The notes under the pieces: generated by a model
Told to the model about the DNA's origin: nothing
The model's input: only the letters and a program-made list of their open reading frames with translations
The model's database searches: none
NCBI GenBank assembly: GCA_964483375.1
Contig: CAZABJ010000055.1
Location: forward strand, 1-17,647
Reading direction: 5' to 3'
From: JAUIEH01 sp964483375
GTDB taxonomy: Bacteria > Pseudomonadota > Alphaproteobacteria > Caulobacterales > Maricaulaceae
Length of the DNA: 17,647 bases
Made by a program: the position numbers and the translations under genes
Shown here: piece after piece, positions 1 through 8,113 of the stretch
Layout: every line of letters starts with the position of its first letter
Numbering within the stretch: position 1 is the first letter of the stretch

Positions 1-78
1 CACAATAGCGCACGATGTGCTCGACCTGGTCGCTGTGGGGCGGCGCGTTGCCCCCCGCCGTTGCCCCGCCGCGACGTT

Positions 79-110
79 GGCGGGCATCGCTTCGCTCAGC
101 GTCGCCCTAC
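79..110 (-). repeat. Dispersed REP-like palindromic repeat, copy 1
   Basis: Read on the minus strand this stretch starts GTAGGGCGACGCTGAGCG and ends GATGCCCGCC. It is a diverged copy of the units at 9523-9561 and 11834-11872. The GTAGGGCG start, the CTGAGCG core and the GCCCGCC end are conserved, with several substitutions between them. It lies in the non-coding stretch left of the VOC gene (bases 1-179), where I see no supported gene. The sequence resembles the short GC-rich palindromic repeats scattered between genes in many proteobacteria. Confidence 0.65.
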
Positions 111-179
111 CTATACATCGTCACCGCAGGGACCTCGGCGCCCAAGGGCGGAGTGCAGTGAGCGGCGCGCCGGGGCGTC

Positions 180-659
180 TTACGAAACCGACGACCCGGC
201 GGAAGCGGCTTCGAGCGCGGCGATGTCGATTTTGCGCATCTGCATCATCGCCTGCTGGACCCGTCCGCCCGCCTCCTTGTCGTCTTGGTTTATCAACAGA
301 GGCAGCACTTTCGGCACGATCTGCCAGGACACGCCGAACCGGTCGATCAGCCAGCCGCACCGGTTTTCTTCGCCGCCGTTCGCGAGCAGTTTGTTCCAGA
401 GGTCATCGGTTTCGGCCTGGTCCTCGGTCAGGACGCTGATCGATGCGGCGGGCGTGAGCTTATAGTGCGGGCCGGCCGTCAGGATCATCATCGGCGCGCC
501 GGCGAGCGTGAATTCCACGACCATCGGGTCGGCGGGACTGTGGTGATCGAGCACGTTGTCAATCGTGCTGTTCGGGATGAGCGAGACGTAGAATTCGGCC
601 GCCTCTCGCCCGCCCTTTTCGAACCAGAGACACGTTCTGACTTTCGATTTGAATTCCAT
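180..659 (-). CDS. VOC family (PhnB-like / glyoxalase-fold) protein
   Basis: The 159-aa product looks like a single-unit VOC protein of the PhnB-like, so-called 3-demethylubiquinone methyltransferase group. Visible family marks are the N-terminal TCLWFEKGGREAAEFY segment (residues 9-24), the VVEFTLAGAPMMILTAGP strand pair (47-64) and the C-terminal RCGWLIDRFGVSWQIVPKVL block (100-119). Such proteins are cytosolic, dimeric and often metal-binding, but the reaction is usually unknown. A bleomycin-resistance or methyltransferase label would not be justified. The ATG at 657-659 has only a weak purine-rich stretch before it. The gene stands alone, divergent from the next gene across a 332-base gap. 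No truncation is seen. The family is fairly sure, the function is not. Confidence 0.88.
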   Translation of the reverse strand: MEFKSKVRTCLWFEKGGREAAEFYVSLIPNSTIDNVLDHHSPADPMVVEFTLAGAPMMILTAGPHYKLTPAASISVLTEDQAETDDLWNKLLANGGEENRCGWLIDRFGVSWQIVPKVLPLLINQDDKEAGGRVQQAMMQMRKIDIAALEAASAGSSVS

Positions 660-991
660 CGTCGTGGCTCTCTTTCAGTTTGGCGCCGCGCCTGTGAGGT
701 CAGGCGATTTGGGTTTGCCGGCGGCGCGCTCTACGGGGCTCATCGCCTCAAGATCGCGTGGACAGACGTCAGCTGTCATCCAGCCTCGCACCGCCGGGAA
801 ACAGGTCTTCCGGCCGGGCCGGGGCCAAAACGCCGGGCCTGCCCCCGGGCCAATTGCGCGACGCGTAGCGCTTCGCCTAACCGGGTTTTGAGGCGGGTGA
901 CCTGCGTCACAGCGCACTCCTTCCCCGCCATGAGAGTCTTGTGTCCGAAGCGGTCGTTACGGCGGCGGCCGACTGTAGAACGGAGACGGCG
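660..991. other. 332-base divergent intergenic region
   Basis: This gap separates two divergent genes, the VOC gene (-) and the small membrane protein (+). It holds a CRP/FNR-like palindrome at 896-911. Open frames run through it on both strands, but their translations are rich in Arg, Gly, Pro and Ala, and I recognise nothing in them. One 44-codon minus-strand frame (776-910) has a good-looking AAGGAG and is discussed under rejected items. I could not identify convincing -35/-10 pairs. Confidence 0.6.
896..911. promoter_or_regulatory. CRP/FNR-family-like operator palindrome
   Basis: The sequence GGTGA-CCTGCG-TCACA matches the CRP half-site consensus TGTGA-N6-TCACA at nine of ten defined positions. 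It contains a perfect GTGAC/GTCAC inverted repeat around CTGC. It lies 80 bases upstream of the ATG at 992 and between divergent genes, which is a sensible place for an activator or repressor site. Which regulator binds, if any, cannot be told from the sequence. Confidence 0.45.
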
Positions 992-1573
992 ATGCAGCGC
1001 TACGCCTACCAACCCTCAAACAAGGAACCCCAAAGCGTATGGACGTTGGCGGGGGCGGACTTGCGCAACGCCTCGGGCGAGCGCATCGACTTGCGCCAAG
1101 CCCGTCGCGTCCGCTTCTCTGATATCGCAGCTTCCGGCGCTCAGCGGGCGGTGTGCTTAGAGCTCATCGGCCCGTGGGGCGCGCGGCGCCTCGCCGCCCG
1201 GCATGTCCCCGGCGCAGCGGACGCCGCAACCCACGCAGCGCTCTTGCTCGCCGTTTTGAACGTTCTCAATGAGGTCTCGCCCGCCATGCCGATCACCACC
1301 GGCATGAGCCGGCTGGCGCGCGGGATCACAGGCGGGATTGGCGCGACGTTCTTACTGCTCGGCGCCGGCCTTATCGCCGGGGGCGCAGTTGGGGCGCTCG
1401 ATCTGACCCGCGAAAACGTCGTCGTCAGCGGCGCTTACATGCTTGGCGGCGCATTTGTGCTCTTCAGCTTCCCGCCCTGGCCCAAAACGCCGACGCTCGT
1501 CCCTCAAGCGCTGATGGAACGCATTGAGCAAGACGATGCGCGCGAGACCAGCGTCGCCGCGAAACCGAGGTGA
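992..1573 (+). CDS. Hypothetical membrane protein with two C-terminal helices
   Basis: I do not recognise the family. From the ATG at 992 the product is 193 aa: a soluble N-terminal part (1-110) and then two hydrophobic segments, about 113-135 (Gly- and Ala-rich) and 143-162. A short polar tail follows. The frame is open from a GTG at 941, but the ATG at 992 is preferred because GGAGA sits about six bases before it and nothing similar precedes 941. The N-terminal part looks like a small beta-rich domain (WTLAGADLRNASG, VRFSDIAASG), perhaps cytosolic and membrane-tethered. The stop is 61 bases before putA on the same strand, so the two may share a transcript. A CRP-like palindrome lies upstream. 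No function is assigned. Confidence 0.75.
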   Translation: MQRYAYQPSNKEPQSVWTLAGADLRNASGERIDLRQARRVRFSDIAASGAQRAVCLELIGPWGARRLAARHVPGAADAATHAALLLAVLNVLNEVSPAMPITTGMSRLARGITGGIGATFLLLGAGLIAGGAVGALDLTRENVVVSGAYMLGGAFVLFSFPPWPKTPTLVPQALMERIEQDDARETSVAAKPR

Positions 1574-1634
1574 CAGGCGAAGCGTTCCAGCCAATATGCG
1601 CAGGTGACCCTTCGTCAGCTGACGGACCCCGCCC

Positions 1635-4600
1635 ATGCTCCTGCGCGACCCCCTTCCCCCCGTCTCCGCCCTTCGCGCCGCTATGCGCGCGGCCCATCGC
1701 ACCGACGAAACGGCTCTGGTGGCCGCGCTCGCCGATGAGGCGGAGCTGTCCACAGGCAAGAAGGCGGCGTGGCGAACACGCGCCGAAGCCTTGGTGGGCC
1801 ATGTGCGCGAGGAACGGCGTCGGGCGGGCGGGGTGGACGCCCTGATGCAAGAATATGATCTCTCATCGGAGGAAGGCGTCACGCTGATGTGCTTGGCCGA
1901 AGCGCTGTTGCGCATCCCCGACGCCGAAACCGCCGACGACTTTATCGAAGACCGACTTGGACAGGCGGATTTCGCTCGTCATCTCGGCGCATCCGACAGC
2001 TTTCTCGTCAACGCCTCCACATGGGGGTTGATGCTCGCGGGCCGAACCGTGCGCGTGAGCGACGCCGGCCCCGCGGTTGCGAAACTCGCCAAGCGCATGG
2101 GCGAACCCGTCATCCGCCAAGCCGTGCGGCACGCCATGCGCATCATGGGCCGCCAATTCGTCATGGGCGCGAGCATCGAAGACGCCGTCAAACGCGCCAA
2201 ACCGGTTGAAGCCAAAGGCTATCGCTATTCTTACGACATGCTCGGGGAAGCCGCCCGAACGATGGCGGACGCCGAGCGTTACTTCGACGCCTACGCCCAC
2301 GCCATCGCTGCGGTCGGCGCCGTCGCGGAGGGCCGCGATCACGTTGAGGCGCCCGGGGTTTCGGTAAAGCTCTCCGCCCTGCATCCGCGGTTCGAATTCG
2401 GCCAGCGCGACCGGGTCGAGAGCGAACTCAAGGACAAACTGATCGCGCTCGCCGAGTTGGCCGCTCGACAGGGCGTGGGGTTCTGCGTCGACGCCGAAGA
2501 AGCCGACCGGCTCGACATGTCGCTCGACATCATCGAAGCCGCCGCGGGCCTTCCCTCGCTGAGGGGGTGGGACGGGTTCGGCATGGCGATCCAAGCCTAT
2601 CAAAAGCGCGCGCCCGCTGTGGTCGACTGGGCGGCCGACTTGGCTCGACGCACGGGACGGCGGTTCCTCGCCCGCTTGGTCAAAGGCGCCTATTGGGACA
2701 CCGAGATCAAACTCGCCCAATCCGCGGGCCACGCCGACTATCCCGTCTTCACCCGCAAAGCCCACACCGACATCTGCTACCTCGCCTGCGCCCGGCGCAT
2801 GCTGGACGCGCGCGAGGCGTTCTACCCCTGCTTCGCCACCCACAACGCCAACACCCTCGCTGCGGTGATGGAAATGGCCGACGGGCGTCGCGACTACGAA
2901 TTCCAGCGGCTGCACGGGATGGGCGAGCCGCTCTATGAGACCATCGCTGAGGGGGAGGATGCGGACGTCGCCTGCCGCGTCTATGCGCCGGTGGGCGGGC
3001 ATGAGGATTTGTTGGCCTATCTTGTGCGGCGTTTGCTGGAGAACGGCGCCAATACGTCGTTTGTGAACCGTATCGCGGATGACGAGCTGCCGTTATCGGA
3101 CATGGTGGTCGATCCCGCCGCGCTTGCGCGCGAGGCGGACTTCAGCCCTCACCCCCATATTCCCGCTCCCCCCGATTTGTTCGCGCCCGACAGACGCAAC
3201 AGTGACGGTCTCGACCTCACCGACCCCGACGTCGTCTCAGAGCTCGCGCCGAAGATGGACGCCGCTTCGCGGAAAGCCTGGCGCGCCTCGCCAAGCGCGG
3301 GCGGCGCGCTGTCCGACGCTGCGCCCGTGCGCAACCCCGCTGACCGGGAAGACGTGGTCGGCCGCGTGATCCCCGCCAGCGCGCAACAAGCGACAGACGC
3401 CCTTGGCCGCGCCGAAGCGGCGTTCGACGCTTGGGACGACCGTCCCGCCGCCGACCGCGCCGCAATCCTGCGCCGGGCGGCGGATTTGTATGAAATCCAC
3501 GCCCCGGCGTTGATGACGCTGATCGTGCGCGAAGCCGGCCGCTCGGTGATGGACGCGCATTTGGAAGTCCGCGAGGCGGTGGACTTTTTACGCTACTACG
3601 CCCTGCATGCCGAACGGCTGTTCGCAGGCGCCGCTGATCTGCCCGGTCCGACGGGTGAGCACAATGCGCTGACCTTGTCGGGACGCGGTCCCTTTTTGTG
3701 CATCAGTCCGTGGAATTTTCCGCTGGCGATTTTCACCGGTCAGGCAGCCGCGGCTTTGGCGGCGGGATGTCCCGCCCTCGCCAAACCCGCCGAACAAACC
3801 CCGCTGGTGGGGGCTGAAGCCGTGCGACTGATGCATGAAGCCGGCGTGCCGCGCGACGTGCTGCAGTTCCTGCCGGGCGACGGGCCGACAATCGGCGCCG
3901 CGCTCTTCCCCGACCCGCGTTTGGCTGGGGTGGCGTTCACCGGATCGACCGCGACGGCCCGGATCATCAATCAAGCGCTTGCGGAGCGCGACGGGCCGAT
4001 TATCCCGCTCATCGCCGAAACCGGCGGGGTGAACGCGATGATCGTCGACTCCACCGCATTGCCCGAGCAGGTGACCCGCGATGCCTTGGTCTCGGCGTTT
4101 CAAAGCGCAGGCCAGCGCTGCTCGGCCTTGCGGCTTCTTCTCGTGCAAGAGGACGTGGCGGACAAGCAGCTCGCCATGATCGCCGGGGCGATGCAGGAGC
4201 TGCGGCTGGGAGACCCCGCTTTTCTCACCACCGATGTCGGGCCGGTCATTGACGAGGAGGCGTTGGCGATGCTGGAGGCCCACAAAGCGGAGATGGACCA
4301 ATCCGCCCACAAGATTGCGGAGACCCCGCGGGGGGATGCGTCCCCGGCGGGGCTGTTCTTCCCGCCCTGCGCCTATGAAGTGGAGAACGCCGGCGCTCTG
4401 ACCAAAGAAGTGTTCGGTCCCATCCTTCATGTCGCCCGGTTCGCTGCGCGGGATTTGGACGCCGTGGTCGACCAAATCAATGCGACCGGCTACGGGCTCA
4501 CGCTCGCCATCCACTCCCGCTCCCAATCCCGCGCCGACCGCATCGCAGCGCGGGCGCGGGTCGGCAATATCTACGTCAACCGCAACCAAATCGGCGCGGT

Positions 4601-4757
4601 GGTCGGCGTCCAGCCCTTTGGCGGCGAAGGCCTGTCCGGAACGGGTCCCAAGGCGGGCGGGCCCCACTATCTGCTTCGGTTCGCCACCGAGCGCGCGGTG
4701 TCGGTGGACACCACCGCCTCGGGCGGCAACGCCCATCTGATGACGTTGGAGGGGTAA
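1635..4757 (+). CDS. putA: Bifunctional proline dehydrogenase / L-glutamate gamma-semialdehyde dehydrogenase (PutA, short form)
   Basis: This 1040-aa enzyme oxidises proline to glutamate in two steps, with FAD in the first domain and NAD in the second. The intermediate is channelled between sites. The proline dehydrogenase barrel spans about 190-480: VSVKLSALHPRF (242-253), GFCVDAEEADRLDMS (282-296), RFLARLVKGAYWD (343-355) and RRLLENGAN with the proline-carboxylate Arg pair at 465-466. The aldehyde dehydrogenase domain spans about 560-1025: SPWNFP (691-696), AKPAEQTP (716-723), FTGSTATA (768-775), Glu795 in ETGG and catalytic Cys829 in GQRCS. PFGGEGLSGTGPKAGGP lies near the end. The N-terminus lacks the ribbon-helix-helix domain of the roughly 1320-aa E. 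coli protein, so it should not repress its own gene. No Lrp-type regulator gene adjoins it. Upstream SD is weak (GACGGA). Confidence 0.97.
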   Translation: MLLRDPLPPVSALRAAMRAAHRTDETALVAALADEAELSTGKKAAWRTRAEALVGHVREERRRAGGVDALMQEYDLSSEEGVTLMCLAEALLRIPDAETADDFIEDRLGQADFARHLGASDSFLVNASTWGLMLAGRTVRVSDAGPAVAKLAKRMGEPVIRQAVRHAMRIMGRQFVMGASIEDAVKRAKPVEAKGYRYSYDMLGEAARTMADAERYFDAYAHAIAAVGAVAEGRDHVEAPGVSVKLSALHPRFEFGQRDRVESELKDKLIALAELAARQGVGFCVDAEEADRLDMSLDIIEAAAGLPSLRGWDGFGMAIQAYQKRAPAVVDWAADLARRTGRRFLARLVKGAYWDTEIKLAQSAGHADYPVFTRKAHTDICYLACARRMLDAREAFYPCFATHNANTLAAVMEMADGRRDYEFQRLHGMGEPLYETIAEGEDADVACRVYAPVGGHEDLLAYLVRRLLENGANTSFVNRIADDELPLSDMVVDPAALAREADFSPHPHIPAPPDLFAPDRRNSDGLDLTDPDVVSELAPKMDAASRKAWRASPSAGGALSDAAPVRNPADREDVVGRVIPASAQQATDALGRAEAAFDAWDDRPAADRAAILRRAADLYEIHAPALMTLIVREAGRSVMDAHLEVREAVDFLRYYALHAERLFAGAADLPGPTGEHNALTLSGRGPFLCISPWNFPLAIFTGQAAAALAAGCPALAKPAEQTPLVGAEAVRLMHEAGVPRDVLQFLPGDGPTIGAALFPDPRLAGVAFTGSTATARIINQALAERDGPIIPLIAETGGVNAMIVDSTALPEQVTRDALVSAFQSAGQRCSALRLLLVQEDVADKQLAMIAGAMQELRLGDPAFLTTDVGPVIDEEALAMLEAHKAEMDQSAHKIAETPRGDASPAGLFFPPCAYEVENAGALTKEVFGPILHVARFAARDLDAVVDQINATGYGLTLAIHSRSQSRADRIAARARVGNIYVNRNQIGAVVGVQPFGGEGLSGTGPKAGGPHYLLRFATERAVSVDTTASGGNAHLMTLEG

Positions 4758-4785
4758 ACCGCACCGCACGGCCGGCCCCAGACTT

Positions 4786-4839
4786 CGTGAAATCTCCGTA
4801 ATTTTGAGCGTTTCGCCCCGGTTCGGCCCCGATTTCACG
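4786..4839. promoter_or_regulatory. Nine-base inverted repeat between putA and the VWA gene
   Basis: CGTGAAATC at 4786-4794 is perfectly repeated in inverse as GATTTCACG at 4831-4839, with 36 bases between the arms. The inner part includes the AT-rich CGTAATTTTGAGCG. The pair sits 53 bases upstream of the VWA start and 28 bases after the putA stop. It could be a pair of protein-binding half-sites, or a folded mRNA leader or trailer. No run of T follows, so a simple intrinsic terminator is not supported. Confidence 0.35.
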
Positions 4840-4891
4840 GTTCCGTGCGCGCCATGCCTGGGGCGGGCGAACAAGAATACGAGTGGAAGCG

Positions 4892-6028
4892 ATGAAAACG
4901 AGACTTCTTTTGAGCGCAGGCGCGCTTGCGTTGTTGGGCGGGACCAACGCTGTGGCCGCGCCGATGGGCGACTTCGACGGTCCGCAAATCGACGTGGTCT
5001 TCGTCCTCGACACCACCGGCTCGATGAGCGGGCTCATCGACGGCGCCAAACGGCGCATTTGGGGCATCGCCAATGAGGTGCTCGAAACCCGCGAACAGGC
5101 GCAGGTTCGCTTCGGCCTGATCGGGTTCCGCGATCGCGGCGATGAATACGTCACGCGCCAATACGACCTGACCACTGACCTTTATGGCATTTACGGCCAC
5201 CTCTTGGACTTCCAGGCCGCCGGCGGCGGCGATCGACCGGAATCGGTGAACCAAGCGCTGAATGAAGCCGTCACACAAATGAACTGGAACGCCAACCAGG
5301 ACACGCTGCGCTTGGTGTTCCTCGTCGGCGATAGCCCGCCGCATCTCGACTATCAGGACGATGTTCAATATTCGCGGACGCTTGAACTCGCCGATCAACG
5401 CGACATCACCGTCAACACCGTATTGGCGGGAACCGCCAGCGACACGGCCAATATCTGGCGGGAAATCGCGCGACTTGGCGGCGGTTCGTTCCTGACCATC
5501 CCGCAGGACGGCGGGGTGACCGTGATCGCCTCGCCCTATGACGACCAAATCTCTTCGCTGCAGCGCCGGATTCAAGACACCGTCGTCCCCTACGGCACAC
5601 GCGCCGAACAAGACTATCTGGCCGGCCAGCTGGCTGACGCTTACGCCGCGTCCGCGCCCGTCGCAGCGGACATGGCCACCAACCGCTTCCGCTCCGGACG
5701 CGTCAATGAAGTGCTCACCGGCGGCAACGACCTGGTTCAAGACATCGAAGACGGCGCCATTGCATTGAGCGAAGTCGACGCGTCCGAGCTTCCGCCCCGT
5801 TACGCGGATCTCAGCACAGAAGAAATCGTCGTCGACGTCGACCGCCGCATCGCCGAGCGCGCGGCGCTGAACGCCGAACTCGCCTCGCTTATCGAGGAAC
5901 GCGACGCTTGGGTGGCCGAAGAGACAGAGCGCTTGACCGCGGAGACCGGCGTCTCGGGATTTGATCTTGAAGTGGCCCGCACCATCCGCGAGCAAGCCGC
6001 AGAACGCGGCATCGCTTACGAGGACTAG
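4892..6028 (+). CDS. Secreted von Willebrand factor A (VWA) domain protein
   Basis: The 378-aa product begins with a Sec-type signal peptide: Lys-Arg, a Leu/Ala-rich core and a likely cut after NAVA at residue 22. A VWA domain follows at about 32-205. Its metal-binding MIDAS loop reads DTTGSMS at 40-46, a Thr-for-Ser form of DxSxS, and a later acidic strand reads LVFLVGDSPP (141-150). The RFGLIGFRDRGDEY and GGGDRPESVNQAL segments are typical of this secreted VWA group. The C-terminal third (about 305-378) is highly charged and probably helical or coiled. The frame is open from a GTG at 4883, but GGAAG before the ATG at 4892 and the clean signal peptide favour 4892. Its likely role is metal-dependent protein binding in the periplasm or outside. 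The partner is unknown. Confidence 0.9.
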   Translation: MKTRLLLSAGALALLGGTNAVAAPMGDFDGPQIDVVFVLDTTGSMSGLIDGAKRRIWGIANEVLETREQAQVRFGLIGFRDRGDEYVTRQYDLTTDLYGIYGHLLDFQAAGGGDRPESVNQALNEAVTQMNWNANQDTLRLVFLVGDSPPHLDYQDDVQYSRTLELADQRDITVNTVLAGTASDTANIWREIARLGGGSFLTIPQDGGVTVIASPYDDQISSLQRRIQDTVVPYGTRAEQDYLAGQLADAYAASAPVAADMATNRFRSGRVNEVLTGGNDLVQDIEDGAIALSEVDASELPPRYADLSTEEIVVDVDRRIAERAALNAELASLIEERDAWVAEETERLTAETGVSGFDLEVARTIREQAAERGIAYED

Positions 6029-6170
6029 CCCAGCCGGTCGCCCTCTTCCCGTGCGGCGCGGCTCCAAAGTCGGGGCTGCGTCGCGATTGCGGAATTTCGG
6101 CCGCCTTACTTTCGCCCTCCGCTCGCCTCGACGCTGCGCCGCCCCGCCGGTATCTTCCGCGCGCTCGCGC

Positions 6171-6176
6171 AGGAGG
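6171..6176 (+). promoter_or_regulatory. Strong ribosome binding site (AGGAGG) for the TPR gene
   Basis: A full AGGAGG lies eight bases before the ATG at 6185. It is among the best Shine-Dalgarno matches in the window and fixes the start of the TPR protein. Confidence 0.85.
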
Positions 6177-6184
6177 GACCCCGC

Positions 6185-6919
6185 ATGCCGATTTTGCTGA
6201 TAGCGAGTTATGTGGTGGCGATCACATGCGCGGTGCACGCGGTGCGCACGGGCCGGAATAATTATTGGCTCTTCATCCTCCTGATTTTCCCGGGCTTGGG
6301 CTGGCTTGTTTACATCCTGGCCGAAGTGCTTCCTGAGCTGCTGAACAGCCCTGGCGCCCACAAGGCCGGCTCCGCGGCGCGCAAAGCGCTCGACCCGACG
6401 AAAGAACTCCGCGAAGCGCGTCGCCAGCTGGAGGTGGCCCGCACGCCAGACGCCTTGAAACGCGCCGCTGACGCCGCCCTCGAAACGGGACGGGCCGATG
6501 AGGCCGTCGCACTCTACCAAGAGGCCGCGACCGGCGCGTATGAAGACGACACGTTGATGCTGTTCGGTTTGGCTCGCGCGCAGTTCGAGGTCGGCGCGCC
6601 TGCGGGCGCTCTCAATGCGCTGAACAAGCTCCGCGCGGCGCATCCGAAATACCGAAACCCCGAAGCCCACCTCATCTATGCGCGCTCACTTGACGCGCTC
6701 GACCGCTTCCCCGAGGCGCTCAGCGAATATGAGGCGCTGGCCGCCTATTACCCAGGCGCAGAGGCGCGCGCCCGCTGGGCGATGCTGCTTGAGCGCATGG
6801 ACCGCCCCGCCGAAGCCAAAGAGCGCTGGGGCGAAATCCTCGCCGCCTCGCGCATTGCGCCGAAATTCGCCCGACGCGCTCAGCAGAAATGGATCGACAT
6901 GGCGCGCGTCCGCGCGTGA
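6185..6919 (+). CDS. Membrane-anchored tetratricopeptide-repeat protein with PLDc_N-like N-terminus
   Basis: The 244-aa product has two N-terminal membrane helices (about 1-20 and 26-48). Between them is RTGRNNYWLFILLIFPGLG, which resembles the PLDc_N anchor found at the start of cardiolipin synthases and unrelated small membrane proteins. From about residue 70 to the end the chain is helical with TPR-like pairs: AADAALETGRADEAVALYQEA, FGLARAQFEVGAPAGALNAL, IYARSLDALDRFPEALSEYE and WAMLLERMDRPAEAKERW. No catalytic phospholipase HKD motif is present, so this is a scaffold rather than an enzyme. It follows the VWA gene by 156 bases on the same strand. It ends eight bases from the convergent SOUL gene. 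Confidence 0.85.
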   Translation: MPILLIASYVVAITCAVHAVRTGRNNYWLFILLIFPGLGWLVYILAEVLPELLNSPGAHKAGSAARKALDPTKELREARRQLEVARTPDALKRAADAALETGRADEAVALYQEAATGAYEDDTLMLFGLARAQFEVGAPAGALNALNKLRAAHPKYRNPEAHLIYARSLDALDRFPEALSEYEALAAYYPGAEARARWAMLLERMDRPAEAKERWGEILAASRIAPKFARRAQQKWIDMARVRA

Positions 6920-6927
6920 CGTCCCGC

Positions 6928-7560
6928 TCAGCCGTCGGTTGAACGGATTTCGACCATCACCTCATTCCGCCTCAGCCGCCCCGGAACCCCGGGCGCGTCG
7001 TAAAACGCAAAGACCGGCGCGCCGACGGCTTCGAGCGCTTGGGCGTCGAGATAGGCCGTCAAGAGTTGGGACGCTTGGTCGAGCATGGCGTCATTGGCGA
7101 CCCCGCTGAAGCGCACCGCCGCCATACGACGTGGGGGCTGGGCGCGCAGGTTCACCCGCGCATCCGCCGGGGCCGGCACGGTCTCCATCGTGTAACCCGC
7201 CGGCATGATGAAGGCGACGGTCCATGCGTTCGCCCCCGTCGGCCGAGCGACCCCCCCGCTCGCGGCGAACTCTTCAGCGGCGGCGTGCTGGGTCACCGGC
7301 GCGGTCATGGCGATGCTCTCCCCGCTGCGTCCCCGCCCCGTGATGAACTCAAACAACGGGTAGAACGCCCGGCTGCGCGCTGCGCGGCTTGATCCCTCCA
7401 CCGTGACCTCCGCCAGCACCATTGCGCCGTAATCCCGCACCTCAAAGGGTCCGTCGGCCAGGACGACGGAATAGGCGGGCTCTTCGTCATCGCTCACGGC
7501 GGCTTGACCTCCGAAAGCGGCGACGGCCGCGGCGAACAGGGATTGGGCGATGTGGCGCAT
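6928..7560 (-). CDS. SOUL / heme-binding family protein with signal peptide
   Basis: The 210-aa product is a SOUL-family (HBP/SOUL fold) protein. Family marks are FEVRDYGAMVLAEVTV (39-54), SIAMTAPVTQ (82-91), VAFIMPAGYTMETVPAP (115-131) and the C-terminal APVFAFYDAPGVPGRLRRNE (181-200). The first 20 or so residues are hydrophobic and end in Ala-rich sequence, so export to the periplasm is likely. Upstream in-frame ATGs exist, but GAGG stands five bases before the ATG at 7558-7560 and only this start gives a clean signal peptide. Some members bind heme or tetrapyrroles, but no residue here proves it. The membrane-protein gene at 7637-8113 precedes it on the same strand with 76 bases between, so cotranscription is possible. 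Confidence 0.9.
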   Translation of the reverse strand: MRHIAQSLFAAAVAAFGGQAAVSDDEEPAYSVVLADGPFEVRDYGAMVLAEVTVEGSSRAARSRAFYPLFEFITGRGRSGESIAMTAPVTQHAAAEEFAASGGVARPTGANAWTVAFIMPAGYTMETVPAPADARVNLRAQPPRRMAAVRFSGVANDAMLDQASQLLTAYLDAQALEAVGAPVFAFYDAPGVPGRLRRNEVMVEIRSTDG

Positions 7561-7636
7561 GGGACCTCGCAGGATGGCAGTCACCATCCCATACGCAGCA
7601 GGCCGCAAGACCGGATCTCCCCTCGGGAGGCAGGCG

Positions 7637-8113
7637 TCACCTACGCCGCGGCAAAAGGGGGAAAACCACCCAAAAAAGCGCAAGCCAGCCAAGCGCCCCG
7701 ATGTGTCCGCCAAGACGCGCGCCGCCTTCCGGGGCTTGAGCGCCCAACCAACCCAGCCCGACCAACCACGCTGCGCATAGGGCGACGAAGGCCGCCCAAA
7801 CCAGCGCGGACAGCCGTCGCCATGTGAAGAACGCCAAGGCGAACGGCGCCATGAAGGCCGCCCCAAGCGCCAAGTACGACAACGCCTTAGCGTCCAGGGT
7901 GACGCCGTCCGTCAAAGGAAGCGCGAGGTCGAACGGGACCGCGCGCAAGAATGGATATGCCGGCAGCATGGGCGCAGGCGGAACGATGCAGCCCGGACTA
8001 AGACCAGTCGGGTCGACCTGCGCCTGGCACGTCATCCAGGAAAGCCATCCCGCCGCCGCTAAGGGCGCCAACGCCATCGCAACGACCATCCCGCGCGCCA
8101 ACAGTCCCAGCAT
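7637..8113 (-). CDS. Hypothetical four-helix membrane protein
   Basis: The 158-aa product is very hydrophobic, with helices predicted by eye at about 8-27, 77-97, 101-123 and 137-154. A long loop after the first helix carries two cysteines (29 and 42) and several prolines, and probably faces the periplasm. The chain ends in Arg-Arg-Arg. The ATG is preceded by GAGGTGAG at normal spacing. I do not recognise the family. It sits directly upstream of the SOUL gene on the same strand. The region is GC-biased and open in other frames, but the hydrophobic pattern and ribosome binding site support this frame. Confidence 0.75.
   Translation of the reverse strand: MLGLLARGMVVAMALAPLAAAGWLSWMTCQAQVDPTGLSPGCIVPPAPMLPAYPFLRAVPFDLALPLTDGVTLDAKALSYLALGAAFMAPFALAFFTWRRLSALVWAAFVALCAAWLVGLGWLGAQAPEGGARLGGHIGALGWLALFWVVFPLLPRRR

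Noticed and set aside
1..60. Minus-strand frame reading NAPPHSDQVEHIVRYC that runs off the left edge.
   Set aside because: It looks protein-like for a few residues, but it has no suitable start before the edge and would begin inside the repeat at 79-110. Too short to call.
776..910. Minus-strand 44-codon frame starting with GTG and preceded by AAGGAG at six bases.
   Set aside because: The translation is Arg/Gly/Pro-rich after the first 20 residues and matches nothing. The GTG overlaps the CRP-like palindrome, which explains part of the sequence. It remains possible but is not supported enough to list as a gene.
1863..3002. Long minus-strand open frame of 379 codons opposite putA (also 3588-4874 and 4835-6670 opposite putA and the VWA gene).
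   Set aside because: These are antisense shadows caused by high GC codon bias. The plus-strand proteins are clearly recognised and explain the sequence.
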